Origin: Tubiluchus corallicola | Taxonomy: Eukaryota > Priapulida > Priapulimorpha > Priapulimorphida > Tubiluchidae | NCBI GenBank assembly: GCA_030141605.1 | Contig: JAQGDQ010000098.1 | Location: forward strand, 572,636 to 636,635 | Reading direction: 5' to 3' | Length of the DNA: 64,000 nucleotides | Part shown: positions 52,801-63,599 of the stretch, one piece after another | How positions within the stretch are numbered: the first letter of the stretch is position 1 | Layout: the number at the start of each line of letters is the position of its first letter | Notes under the pieces: generated by a model | What the model was told of the DNA's origin: nothing | The model's input: only the letters and a program-made list of their open reading frames with translations | Database searches by the model: none | Translations under genes and position numbers: made by a program

Positions 52801-55800
52801 TAGCAAAGCATCTAGGGGGTGTTTCAATTTAAGTAATTTCACAGCATTACAAGACAGATAATCACAAATTTTTCTGAAACTATTGTAATTCCAAAGCCCC
52901 ATTTGCTACCAATGGAAGTTTTAACACAGGAAACTATCTGTGAATCGCATGTTACTAGTCATCTCTCTATCTGTGTCACGTTAATTGATATTCATTAAAC
53001 AATCTGTTAAGCATTATACGAGAAACAAAAAAGCACAAGAAAATATTCTTCATAAATAAAAAGTACGTTGTAAATTGTACACTGTACAAAGTACTTTTGT
53101 AAGGGTGCACTGTACAAAACTTGTAAATTTATACTCCCGCTATGAGCGCTAGATGGTAAGTCACATGAAACAAGTTTAGATGACCTCGAGTAAATGGTTT
53201 GAAAAAATAATCAGAGCATTCGTTGCACACATTACTAACTAGCAAAAATATAATTACTTTAAATCATCAGTAAGATCAATAATATATTCTTGGTGAATCA
53301 GTGATGCACCTTGAAATGGTGATGCTATTTTACCAGGAGACATTTTAAATTATTAAAATTTTCTTTTTCAATTACGTAAGTCTTCTAAACTGATAAGTCT
53401 AATACTAAATAATCTAACCTTCTATAGAAAGTTTTTTGGGGTATAGTTTAGAATACCTTTTTCTTCCTTTTTATAAAGCAGGATTTTTTACCTTACTGCT
53501 GTTACAAAGTGGAAAAAAGATTGTAGACATAAGAAATTTGCATTTCACAGAATTGCAACTTAAACTACTAATCCAGTTTTCCAGTTTTTCTCATTTCTCT
53601 ACAAAAATGACTACAGTCGTAATAATTTACTCAAAGATCCAATATTTGTGTTCACATACTAGCTAAAATTTGTTAGCTATACCTGTTATCACTTATTCAC
53701 ATGTTTTCAGGTTTTAACTTTGGAAAGCTCGGTGCCTGTTATTTTATGATGATTATGATGCAAATGATGAATATGTTACTTAATCAGGTATGCCCTTTTC
53801 GGTGCCTAAGCAGTTCGAATAGATTATAAAACGTTTTCGATATTTATGATAAAGTTGGGAAATAGCCTTTAAAAATATTTATGTTCTGCAGTGCTTTGAA
53901 AAGTCGCTTTGTTTTGAATTAATAATTTAAAAACTTTGCTACCTTTTCTTAACTTTCTTATTTGGTGGCACAAATTTCAATTTTTCTTGCTTCTTTGGCA
54001 CAAGTTTCCCTGGACTTTTCAGTGGACCTTTGGATAGGTTCTTGTCCATTTCCAACTTTTTCTTTGGAGATTTTGCATTTCTCAATAGTGCTTTTGACAC
54101 TTTTTGCTGTCTTTTATCAGTCTTGGATAGACGATCACGCTTCCTAGGTAGGCTTTCAGCAGTTTCGGATGAGCGATCACGCTTTCTGGATGGGTTTTGA
54201 GAATCACTCTTAACTGCTATGCCACTTGTTAATTTTTCCTCGTCTGCGGGTGAAACACTCGCAGATGAGACTTTTGGCCTTGCTTTAGGTGAAAACGCTG
54301 TACTCGACAGTGATTTTGGTGGCCTGCCTCGCTTTTTAGGTACAGGCTGTGATTGACTCGAATCAAAATCTTCACCAAATGCTGTGTTCTTTCCTTTGCC
54401 AACAAATGAAGCAGCCATCTCACTTGGAAGACCTGTAATACGTAAAAGCACAGTTCACATCTTCTGTAGTTGCTAGTGGAAAAATGTAGAAAAAAGTAAT
54501 AGCCAATATTAACACTTGGCATTTATGGATGCAACATTACATTTGTAAGATGCAGTAGTAGAACTAGACTCTGAAATTTAACAATCAAATCCATGAAATA
54601 GTTAAATATCTGTAGCGTATACATAATTTTCCTGTAATTTTATGATATCCTTCTTCAACAACCACTTCTTTGCATCAGGGTAGCATTTTTACCTCAGTAA
54701 TAAAAAGATAGTACTTCTTTTTTTTTCATCAAATGCTTAATTTCAAAATACTGTACAATACTGAAGTGCTTTAGTAAGCAATTTTGGAAAAGTTATATTT
54801 GTATTATATTTGAATATGACATTACCACAGCAACAAATCTCAGCTTCATTTTGCTAAACAGAGCCAGTACTGTTTAACTTTGAGGTTTATGACTATGAGT
54901 TAACTGGCTAGTGCTGCGCATTTCTACAGAAATGCATCTATAAATTTGAAGTGAACACATTACAGCAGGAAGGAACACGGCAAAACTTCGTCGTGCTTCT
55001 ATAGCAATAAAGCACATTTATAATGCAACAATCTGTTATACACAGGATTGATTAAAATACATTTGTAACCTCACTTAATAACTTGGTAATAACTGTAAAT
55101 TTTACATTAGGTTTGAAAACAATTATATCCCTCTCACACATGCTGTAAATAAACATGACTGCATCCTCAGGAAAGCAAGATGCAATTTCTTCTTATTTCT
55201 TAAATTTAAGAAATATACTTTGAAATGATTGAAACTTCCAACTGCTCAGAATATTGTGCAAAATTGTGGAACATGCAGAATCCAATTAAATTAGTAATTA
55301 TGTGCTAAATAAATTGGAAAATAAGCACATAAACAAAAAAGGTGGTATAGGCTGCATCTCATCCCTAAAAAATACCAGGTGTGTGGTTATTCAGAAAGCG
55401 AGAGTAGATTTGTCATATCCTACCCTTTTTGTAAATATGGTAAAAAGTGTACATTTTAACGCCTATAATAAAGCCAAGTGTTTTTGGTAATTAAATAATG
55501 GGCTAAAAGCTTAATTAACAACCCTACAGCCCAAATAGTGACGACATCGCAACTGAACGTAATTTTCAACAGCAAAAACATTCCCTGAATGGTATGCACG
55601 TGTTTGGGAAAGCGAAAATTGTAGTACAATGCTATAATTACAGTGTGATAAACAAAAACTCTGTGAATTTCAAGTTTACTGCTATGTTTAAACATGAGTT
55701 CTCACAAAGGTGTGCACACAAACGAATACCTTTGTCCTGAGAGGTATATGGCCTGTTTTTTCTGCAACACATTTCCGACATGTATGTGCCAGTGCCAATC

Positions 55801-58800
55801 TAACTAGCAAATGGCAAAATGCATGTAACAGCAAACAACTAGCTGAAAAAATACTATTTTCCCTTTAAATATTTTACAAAGAAGATTATTTTGAGCTGTA
55901 GTTTAAGATTGAACCTGGTTTGCCTTTTAACTGTAAAAGCTTGTCAATAAATCATGTCATGCATATTTTACGTTAATGAACAAGCGCAGCGTGAGGAATA
56001 GAAATAGGAACACGTACAATAAAACCACATTAATAGCGATTAATCAGAAGACAAGAACAAAGCAAAAGAAGTTTGTATTTTAAGTGAAGTTAGAAAATCC
56101 TTAACAATGATCGTACAAACCCACAGTTAATTAAATTTTGATACCAAACCCAAAAAAGAAATCATGAAAAGTTGGAAAGCAGCCTGAATTTGAACCAGAA
56201 ACTTTCAGCTTACAAGGCAGGTATCGTAACCCTAGGTCACCATGTTTCCAAGTGATTATGGCATCCAAATTTAAGTCCATATAGCTGGAGAATCGTTTTA
56301 AGATTTCCAAAGTTAGATCGCTCACGCTCGAGTGATTCAAACCAATTAGACGATTTTTATTTCGATTAAAAATTTGAGACTGAAAAGTACGTGGGTAATT
56401 AATCAATTATTTATAATCTTAATCTCAAGACCTGACAAGAATGAAATTAAACTTATAATAATAAACAAGTCGTTACGTGAGGAAAAACTTGCAGCAGTAA
56501 ACATTGCAGTCTTCTTCTCTGGTGATTGTAAGATTTGCCACATATATAGTTTTCTTCTGCATTAATATAAAGCAACAGTCCCAGAAATCAGCATAAGTGA
56601 GTAAAGGGGGACAAAATTCCACCACCATTAAAGCAAACTGTCAGTAAGAAATGGATTCATTGGATGAGAAATTGTGGTAGAGCTGGCAGACTTTCCAGCA
56701 ACTGCAATAGAGCTGACTACGGCACATCTACAATACGAGGTAGTGCATAAGTGAGTAAAGAGGGACATAATTCCACCACCATTAAAGCAAACTGTCAGTA
56801 CGAAATGGATTCATTGGATGAGAAATTGTGGTAGAGCTGGCAGACTTTCCAGCAACTGCAATAGAGCTGATTACGGCACATCTACAACACGAGGTAGTGC
56901 ATAAGTGAGTAAAGAGGGACAAAATTCTACCACCATTAAAGCAAACTGTCAGTAAGAAATGGATTCATTGGATGAGAAATTGTGGTAGAGCTGGCAGACT
57001 TTCCAGCAACTGCAATAGAGCTGATTACGGCACATCTACAATACGAGGTAGTGCATAAGTGAGTAAAGAGGGACAAAATTCTACCACCATTAAAGCAAAC
57101 TGTCAGTAAGAAATGGATTCATTGGATGAGAAATTGTGGTAGAGCTGGCAGACTTTCCAGCAACTGCAATAGAGCTGATTACGGCACATCTACAATACGA
57201 GGTAGTGCATAAGTGAGTAAAGAGGGACATAATTCCACCACCATTAAAGCAAACTGTCAGTAAGAAATGGATTCATTGGATGAGAAATTGTGGTAGAGCT
57301 GGCAGACTTTCCAGCAACTGCAATAGAGCTGATTACGGCACATCTACAATACGAGGTACAGTACACAAATGTTGTATAATTTGAAATTGGCTTAACAGCA
57401 AAAACCCTTTTTTTATATAAGCACCTAAAAATTCATTTTTCCTACAAGCAAAGAACTCAATGTTGTAACTTTTATAAAACAAAGGTATTGGTTAACAACA
57501 ATGTCGGCTACCTTGAAGATCAGATCTTTGTTTTTCTGTTTCTATTTCTTGTTTCACTTCAAATGTAGGAAGCTTGACAGCTAAGGCTTTGCTTTCAATG
57601 TTACCAAGTTCAGATGCTGGAAAAAACCGACTCAGTAGGTATAAAGCACAAATATGCATTTACAAATAGACTGTAAAAACAGGCATGTGAAATCTACTGT
57701 GCAAAACACTATATTTTAAACCATTTTAGAACTGCAGCACACGAGTGATAAATATAATCTCAAAAAGCATTATACGAGCTGATACATAAATCAGTTTATT
57801 CTTATAGTTTCAGTTACGGAAATCAAGTTGTTTGTGCTCTTGTAAAAATGTATAAATTTTTGGTCTTTCATATAAGATTTCGCACACCATCATCAACTTC
57901 TCTGTTCTATGACTCTACTAATTGCGCGTCACATTATTCACTGCGAGAAAGACAGAAACACAGACATATTGCTGAGATAAATTACGGCAAAATTAGCTTA
58001 ATAAAAACGGTAGCACATAGTCCATTAGACACTTGACTACGCTACAGAAAATGGCGAATAACCACCTAAGCTGTTGATTAAACTAAACGATTCTATTATT
58101 TTGTTGTACTAAAGAGGAGACAATTTTTAATCAGAAAACCACTTATAAATTACGAAAATAACTCGAAAAGTACCAAGTGCAAAAAATCGTCAAATGTGAA
58201 ATTATCAAATTAGATGTCCAAACAATGAGTATAAAGAAAAAAGTCTTATTTTACCACTTGACTTAGCAGGACTGCTGAATTCAATCCTTATGGGTCGTCC
58301 CAACTCAAAATCACCTCCGGCGTAACTCTTCTTTATTACCCTTCCACTTTTAGATAAAGATGGACTAACCTTGAGTTCAGAGAATAATTAATATTAAAAA
58401 AATTATAAACAAGCATCACCGAACTTATTTAATGAAAGAGAAATCTACCATGGAAAGAAACGGTTAACAAATGACATTACAAATACCAGATTAACCACAC
58501 TTTCTTACATATTCAGCTGTTGCTAATAGAAAAATACCACAAATGGTTTACCTCTACGTCAGTATTGTGACTGACATCTTTAACTGGAGTTTGCTCTTTA
58601 AGTTTTTTGGGTGAAGGTTTTGGGTTAGACGATCGAAGTGACAGCTTTCGCTTTCTCTGCAATTATAATGAATTACATATAGGATTATTATATAAATGAC
58701 TCCTGACTGCCATTATAAAAGTTAAAAATGTATTTAAAGCATGGATGTCATAATTCCAAATTTCCGTCAGTTATAAATGTTGATGTAACTATACTTTTGC

Positions 58801-61800
58801 CGAGCCTTCACTCTCCGTAGATGACTGGGACATCGGTAGATATACCTAAAAGAAACAGTAATTTAAATTCAAGTATTCTGCTGTGCAATATTTCTACAAT
58901 CATAAAAACCAAAATTACGAAACTTAAATAAAAGGCCAAGCCTAGTGGGAAGTTGGGCTTATTTCAACATTCGCAAAAAATTAGAAACATTCAGAAGTAT
59001 GATAAGTGCCTTGTGTAATTAGAAAATCATTTTATTAGAGTTGCAATCATTTCACACGTGGGCGCTCCCATTTTGAACACCTATTCCACCAGTGATGTTG
59101 TTTAATAATCGAAGAAAAGCAGCACGCTGTCAATTTCTGTCTAAAGTATCATAAGCTTAAATTGTGTGATACTTTCGCATAAATATTAGGTAACTTCCAG
59201 TAGTTGAATTAGTTTAAGCAGCACGTGCTTGCAGAAAGTCACAATGCACTTAGGAAAAGTCACAAAGTGAACCAGTTACGTCATAATTTTCAAGTGAATG
59301 GCAGCTACTACCGCGCTTAAAAATTCCCATACAGCGATGGTATCAATTAACTTTTAGCCTCATAGACAGTTTTTTGCAAATTTTTTTGTTATATTTTTCT
59401 AAGTTTGAGCCCACCATGTTAAATAAAGGGTCATTTCCTTTAATTATAAGATACAAAAGTAATAGACTAGTATACCAGTGGTTCAACTTCAGGGTTATTC
59501 TCAATTTCCCACATTCCGATGTTGAAAACTTCGCGCTTGTGAGGTTGTCCCCATTTTGCCTTGTTTTGGTCATTATACGGCAGTATGTTCTTTGGATACA
59601 ACATTGCACTGCAAAAATAACAGATAAATGCATTAATTGTGGAGAACTTCAATTATTGCTAAAGAAGCATATAAAAAAGAGATACATATAAAAAGGAGCA
59701 GATGTAGGCACATGAGAGAGATAGCAAGCTAACAACCATGGTAAAAACAGCCATATCTTTTGGCTTACTTATATTGTGTATAATGAAATTATGACAAAAT
59801 GAAATTTTAGATAAGGTAGTGTTCTGGAATAGAAGTAAACCATTTCACGAAAAAAAGTGCTGGTTTTTTCTCTTATTATCAAACAGTTATTATTCTAATT
59901 CCGATACTTAGACACTGACGGGACAGCTGCCACATTTTGCAGCTATAGGCTGGCTGTCACATAAAACAGATATTAAACAAGCTTTACTCCTAGTAGTGAT
60001 AAGTAAGTTAAGAGTAACCAGCTGCTGCATACTGAATTGATATAGGCTCATTGATAATGAGATAAGAATTATACAAATTCAGTGGAAAAATTAACAGCTA
60101 GAAAAATGGAATCCCTAGTAATCAAACAAATTGTAGCAAATGCAAAAAAATCACAAATAAATCATGAAGTAATAGTACCAGCTGGGCTCCAAATAAGACT
60201 GTAATTGCATAATTACACATTGATTGCTAAACAAAAACCGATTGGAAATGAAAACATGGGTACGTAAAATGCAATAAAAATAGCAATTACACATTTACAC
60301 TACCTTATTACCTTTGGCTATTTGCTGGGCTGAGGGATAACACACCTCAGTTTGATTTGCTGTCTGGTAATCATCTCAGTTTAGTTAAAAGTTATAAGAA
60401 CTTAAGAAAATTTACAATTAAAAACATGTACTTACGTTTCATGAGTGCCAAAGAAAAACACAAAGTGCTTTTTAGGGGGAACTATTACACCGACAGGCGG
60501 TTCATCAATCTGAAAACAGTTTGTATTTATGTACATATGAGCTACTTGGTTGTACCCATTGTATGTGTGCACATAATACATGAGCAGTTGTGCATACACG
60601 TATATATTCGCATATATCAGGTGACATCAAAAAAATTGGCCAAAGTTTAGGTAATAAAAATATTAGAATTGTCCTACAAAGCAAAATTTCACAGCATGGT
60701 GCTACAATACATTAGGTTTTGGCTGTGAAAGTTACAAATTTATAGTTTTAGTGGTTTTTAAGCCATGACCGAAAAGGTTTTGCACGTTCAAAAATTAAAT
60801 GCCGTAAAAATATCAGCTAATCATCAATTGAAAAACAGCCAAAGTGATATATAAGCACTCAACATGGCAGCAATACAGTAAAGGAATCAATTAGTTTATA
60901 TCACGGTTTTTACTACAAAAGGTAAGCCACTGATAAGGATTTTTATCGGTAAAAAAATGTGACTTACTCCTCTGGTCTATGGTATCTAGAATTTCCTTAC
61001 CAAAAGTGCATACTGGCTGCACAGAGCCATTTGATGCCAAAGAACTAAAGGCTAAAATTATTAAATGCTGGGACCAAATACCCATTAAAGAAGTGAGAAA
61101 CTGTATCAGCTTTTGGAAATAACACCTTCGTCTAGTTCGCAGTGAAAATGATGAACACCATGAGCACAGAGCACTTGCAGTAAATTTTAACAATAGTGAC
61201 ATACAAGATATTTCTGGCATTTATTTTTGGCTTGTTGATTTAAAAGTGCTGTGTCTTTACAAAAATTTAAGGGAATGATCTATTTATACATCATCATATG
61301 CAACAGCACTGTTGTAATTTTTGAGGCATTTCATTTTTTTCTTTTTATAACACCGTAATCAGAACTTCAGCTATCGTATAAGATGCTAAATCTTCGTTTT
61401 ATGTGCTTTTATTCATATTGACAAAGCGACTTTTTAACTGCTTTGAAAAACTAAGAAGAGAGTTTTGTCTACCTTTGTACGATAAATGTTTTTAGCTAAT
61501 AAAGTATTACGGAAGGGTAAAAAATGCCAGTTCCTTAAACAGTTTAAATGGTATGCTATTAAGGTTTAACATGTATTAGTGTTTGGTTATTGTCTGTTAA
61601 TAATGATGCAGATTTCCAAAGTCTAGGTGGCTATAGTTTCACGACAAAAAAATTAAACACAAGTGACGAAAAATAACATGCCGGGTCTATCCCTGACATT
61701 ACAAGACAAATTTAAATGACTAAGTACTCTAGCAGCATTACCATTAATACCAAAGCTACCGAGGGCATTAGACTGCTTTTTCAAACTGATCGCAAATATA

Positions 61801-62707
61801 ATTTTGTTTTCACTCGCATGACAAATGAAAAAAACATACCGAACACTTGGCCAGAAAGTAAGTAAATGTGTTTTCATAAAGTTGAACCGTTTTGTAAGAA
61901 TTTTTCTAGATGTGAAGAGACTTCAAAACTTAATTATAACAGAGCTATAAATAAAATATACAACAGCAAAGCAATGCAGAAATCAGAGTATTAACTTTTA
62001 ATCATCAGGGGTTTTCTCAGGTATTCAGTGAGGGGTAACATTGACTATTCTCTAAGCAAAATTTAGCACATCTTCACTCGTCATGCACTTTTGAAACAAG
62101 CAGCAATTAATAGACCATGTATAAACTAAATATCATGGTCACCTGCAAACTTTTCAATGTTATAAAACTTTGTAGCAAATAAAAAATTAAGAATTTACAC
62201 AACGACTACAGTTAAGTTCAAAAGTTAAATTTTTAGCAAAATTTTTAATCTGCTGACTTTATATCATTCATTTTAAGGTGTTGAAAATCAACAATAATTC
62301 ACCAAAGTTGTTTCTCAACACAAAAACTTTAATAAAAGAACAGTAATCAAGCTATCCCATATCAGGATAAAAAGTGGATAAGCACTAAGCTGATAGATCA
62401 AGTGACGATAGTCAGGAAACAGAAAATGAAACCTTTATTAAATTTATTATATGTCTTATGTTATACAATTGTACAAAACTTAACTATGACAGGATACAAT
62501 ACTTTCAAATTCACCGTTCTCACATGGAGTGTGATACCTTGCATCTAGCATTCTACAACAAGAGAGCACAGCGTGCAGCAACGCAACACTATTCAACAAT
62601 TAAACATATTTGCTTACACGAGCAGGCCAAAATGGAAAACCTTTCACTTTGGCAAAAACTAAATCACCAACATTGTAAGTTACTTCTTCTACACTATTGG
62701 ATGCCAT
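40856..62707 (-). CDS. PSIP1/HDGFL2: PWWP and integrase-binding-domain chromatin protein (LEDGF/HRP2 family)
   Basis: Eighteen coding exons in minus order: 62707-62618, 60509-60436, 59608-59476, 58845-58795, 58656-58552, 58369-58255, 57616-57512, 54432-53943, 52743-52575, 52026-51923, 51268-51130, 49573-49472, 49326-49216, 48402-48300, 47909-47814, 46164-46106, 41566-41449, 41010-40856. Total 2319 nt, 772 aa, phases consistent throughout. The PWWP domain is residues about 12-99 (GDLVFAKVKGFPFWPAR, HFVFFFGTHET, GMWEIENNP), which in relatives binds H3K36-methylated nucleosomes. An AT-hook-like KKRGRPPK lies near 257-264, then basic Ser/Lys-rich linkers. The integrase-binding domain spans about 500-596 (CLKAMEELYNLPI, ...ARDLFDLFRSMFIV), a helical hub for transcription and chromatin partners. 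It is close to human HDGFL2 (671 aa) in layout. Exon 8 can also read through to TAG at 53941-53939, a possible short PWWP-only form like LEDGF p52. Confidence 0.93.
43850..43999 (+). other. Unassigned coding-like segment, possible orphan 3' exon
   Basis: After an acceptor-like TTTTTCTGCAACAG, a frame to TGA at 43997-43999 reads as a hydrophobic stretch (YLIVVLRY) and then a polar, Pro-rich tail (VIPDHRREPPMPHDTTRI). Base composition is richer in G+C than the neighbouring intron. I do not recognise a family and see no upstream partner exon. It lies in the last long intron of the PWWP-IBD gene, on the other strand. Confidence 0.25.
44179..44575. repeat. Three-copy tandem repeat (units about 100-145 bp)
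   Basis: Units start at about 44179, 44326 and 44427, each with a CTCTTANNGANTAAA-like start, AACGACAAGRCCAGC and TTTTGAAAATAGATGTTTA-like core; the middle unit lacks the segment with ACAAGTAAGACAAATATAG. It lies just upstream of the PAF-acetylhydrolase gene. Confidence 0.75.
44795..46021 (+). CDS. PAFAH2: Platelet-activating factor acetylhydrolase, intronless, nested in an intron
   Basis: One uninterrupted frame from ATG 44795 to TAA 46019-46021, 408 aa, close to the family's 390-440. The alpha/beta-hydrolase core is intact: VVIFSHGLAANRT forms the oxyanion region, and the catalytic triad is Ser256 (GHSFGAA), Asp279 (LDAWMFP) and His335 (GTVHQSQADF), with spacing like that of human PLA2G7 and PAFAH2. 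These enzymes remove short or oxidised sn-2 acyl groups from phospholipids. There is no signal peptide, so the intracellular PAFAH2 type is more likely than secreted PLA2G7; no N-myristoylation glycine follows Met1. It sits on the plus strand inside the minus-strand PWWP-IBD gene (intron 41567-46105). An acceptor-like AG is at 44772-44773, 21 nt before the ATG. Confidence 0.92.
   Translation: MPPEHLPLPTGEHTVGAFDVMVGRGKDGSFFRLYYPSPKCDILEYKQRWPPWVDKIQYLDGYMNYINLNRRFGRILSHWVIGDVKVPVIWESPILREKKPYPVVIFSHGLAANRTTYSYICADLASHGFVVASVEHRDHSASATYVLNDAEQNRAKEIPAVTDTHKHSSTSYETTQTTLREEWVPFYKLHKHHDNEFNVRNKQLEIRANEVVRAFEILQKINRGEKIDNLLSPSFTTNQFEGLFDIVKGCGLMGHSFGAATVVKALAIDDRFRVGICLDAWMFPIEDEAYGKVKQPVLFINTEEFQWKANIIKEMNLCDNTSEERTLITIRGTVHQSQADFTLMVKGIVGRLFKTHGSLDPIIAMEINNQSAMAFLWTYLGYTQRESFWQLMSVNHKHVILGTNIKLH
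46092..46097 (+). terminator. PAF-acetylhydrolase poly(A) signal AATAAA
   Basis: AATAAA 71 nt after the stop and only 8 nt from the splice donor of the host gene's exon at 46106-46164, so the nested transcript would end on or across the host exon. Confidence 0.5.
50160..50760. repeat. Internally repetitive, more GC-rich block
   Basis: A stretch compositionally unlike the surrounding intron contains about three diverged units, each with an AGCTGAGRGGAAC/AGGAGCTGAGTGAC-like word and a following TTTTGTGATCCTAG/TTCATGATTCTAAC-like word. It resembles a dispersed repeat; class unknown. Confidence 0.35.
53254..53343 (-). other. Candidate alternative first exon of the PWWP-IBD gene
   Basis: On the minus strand an ATG at 53343, preceded by in-frame stops, opens a 29-codon frame ending EYIIDLTDDLK. 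A GTAATT donor at 53257 leaves two bases (AA), which is exactly the phase needed to join exon 52743-52575. The result would be a protein that keeps the IBD but lacks the PWWP domain. IIDLTDD fits a SUMO-interaction motif. No relative is known to me; this could be chance. Confidence 0.25.
56174..56249 (-). pseudogene. tRNA-Thr(UGU)-like sequence, probable SINE head or tRNA pseudogene
   Basis: Exactly 76 nt on the minus strand starting GGAAACATGGTGACC. It has an A-box-like TGACCTAGGGTTACGATA, an anticodon loop CTTGTAA (anticodon TGT), a T arm that pairs 5 bp (TCTGG/TCAGG) around TTCAAAT with B-box GGTTCAAATTC, and a 3' TTTCC matching the 5' GGAAA. The anticodon stem has mismatches, so it is unlikely to be a working tRNA. 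Confidence 0.5.
56591..57358. repeat. Five-copy, 154-bp near-perfect tandem array
   Basis: Units beginning GCATAAGTGAGTAAAG start at 56591, 56745, 56899, 57053 and 57207, exactly 154 bp apart. They differ by only a few substitutions (for example GGGGG or GAGGG after GTAAA, and ACAAAATTC or ACATAATTC). The array is in intron 7 of the PWWP-IBD gene. No open frame spans it. The tight identity points to recent expansion or gene conversion, as in a small satellite. Confidence 0.95.
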
Positions 62708-62724
62708 CTTGTACTCATTAAAAC

Positions 62725-62726
62725 CT
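62725..62726 (-). promoter_or_regulatory. 3' splice acceptor just before the PWWP-IBD start codon
   Basis: TTCTTTTTTTATTTAG ends 17 nt before the ATG on the minus strand, a strong polypyrimidine acceptor. The 5'UTR between contains an out-of-frame ATG (ATGAGTACAAGATGG). It is either the end of a 5'UTR intron or a trans-splice site. Confidence 0.5.
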
Positions 62727-63595
62727 AAATAAAAAAAGAAAATAAACAATCATACCAGTAAACGTTTATTTAAGAGTTTCAAAAAAGGTTTTAAAGCAGG
62801 GTCTAATAAGATCAAGTGTTTTAAAAATTTTTTAATCTTGGTTAACATAAGCTCTGTAGTCTGTATAGTCAGTAGCAGTTTCCTAAGTAGCTTCAATGGC
62901 TAAGTAAGTTAGGTCTGGTTCAATGCTGACCATAACACAACAAAACCACTTCAACTTGCACATCAGGCACACTTCCTTGCAGTTTAGATTATTCTTGACA
63001 ACTGCACATTCGATACTGTTGCAACATCAACAACCTTAACCTGAAAATAGCATTAACTCTTACGTAGTTGAAGTATTAATTTATGAGAATCGCCTAAACC
63101 GTAAAATGTTACCTTCTGTGTTTGGCAGAGTAGCTGGATGTCCAGTTTTGAGCTCGGCAGTTCTGTTTTACTTTAGGAACTCTTTAAGTGACACCACGTA
63201 TTACACTTATTGCACAGTATTGGTTTATGGCAAGGCTCACAATCCTTGATACAAAACAGAACAGATACAAAATGTTAGACATTTAATATACATTTTCCAA
63301 TCAATACATTACTAATTTTGATGAGGTGAGCGCTACTAGTATTAGCAGCTTTCTTTTTTCAACATAAGCCATGTTAAACAGCTTTTGTATTGAGTTTCAA
63401 TATTCTCTGAGTTATCTGACGTCTGCATCATGGTTTTACCAGACATGTCTGTAATTCAGTTGCTTTTTGCACTGTTAAGCCTGATAAAACAGTAACCAGT
63501 TATGTTTTATGACACATTCATTCATGTATATAGGATTTATCGAGGTGTAACGTAAGTGATTAGCCTTTTTAGTGTGTTTTTAGCAGCAAAATTTT
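62727..63595. other. Region upstream of the PWWP-IBD gene
   Basis: No gene supported. AT-rich with no recognised repeat. Confidence 0.4.
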
Positions 63596-63599
63596 GTCA

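Noticed and set aside
60891-61220. 109-codon minus-strand frame
   Set aside because: Lies between PWWP exons 1 and 2, has no domain signature, and the exon phases close without it.
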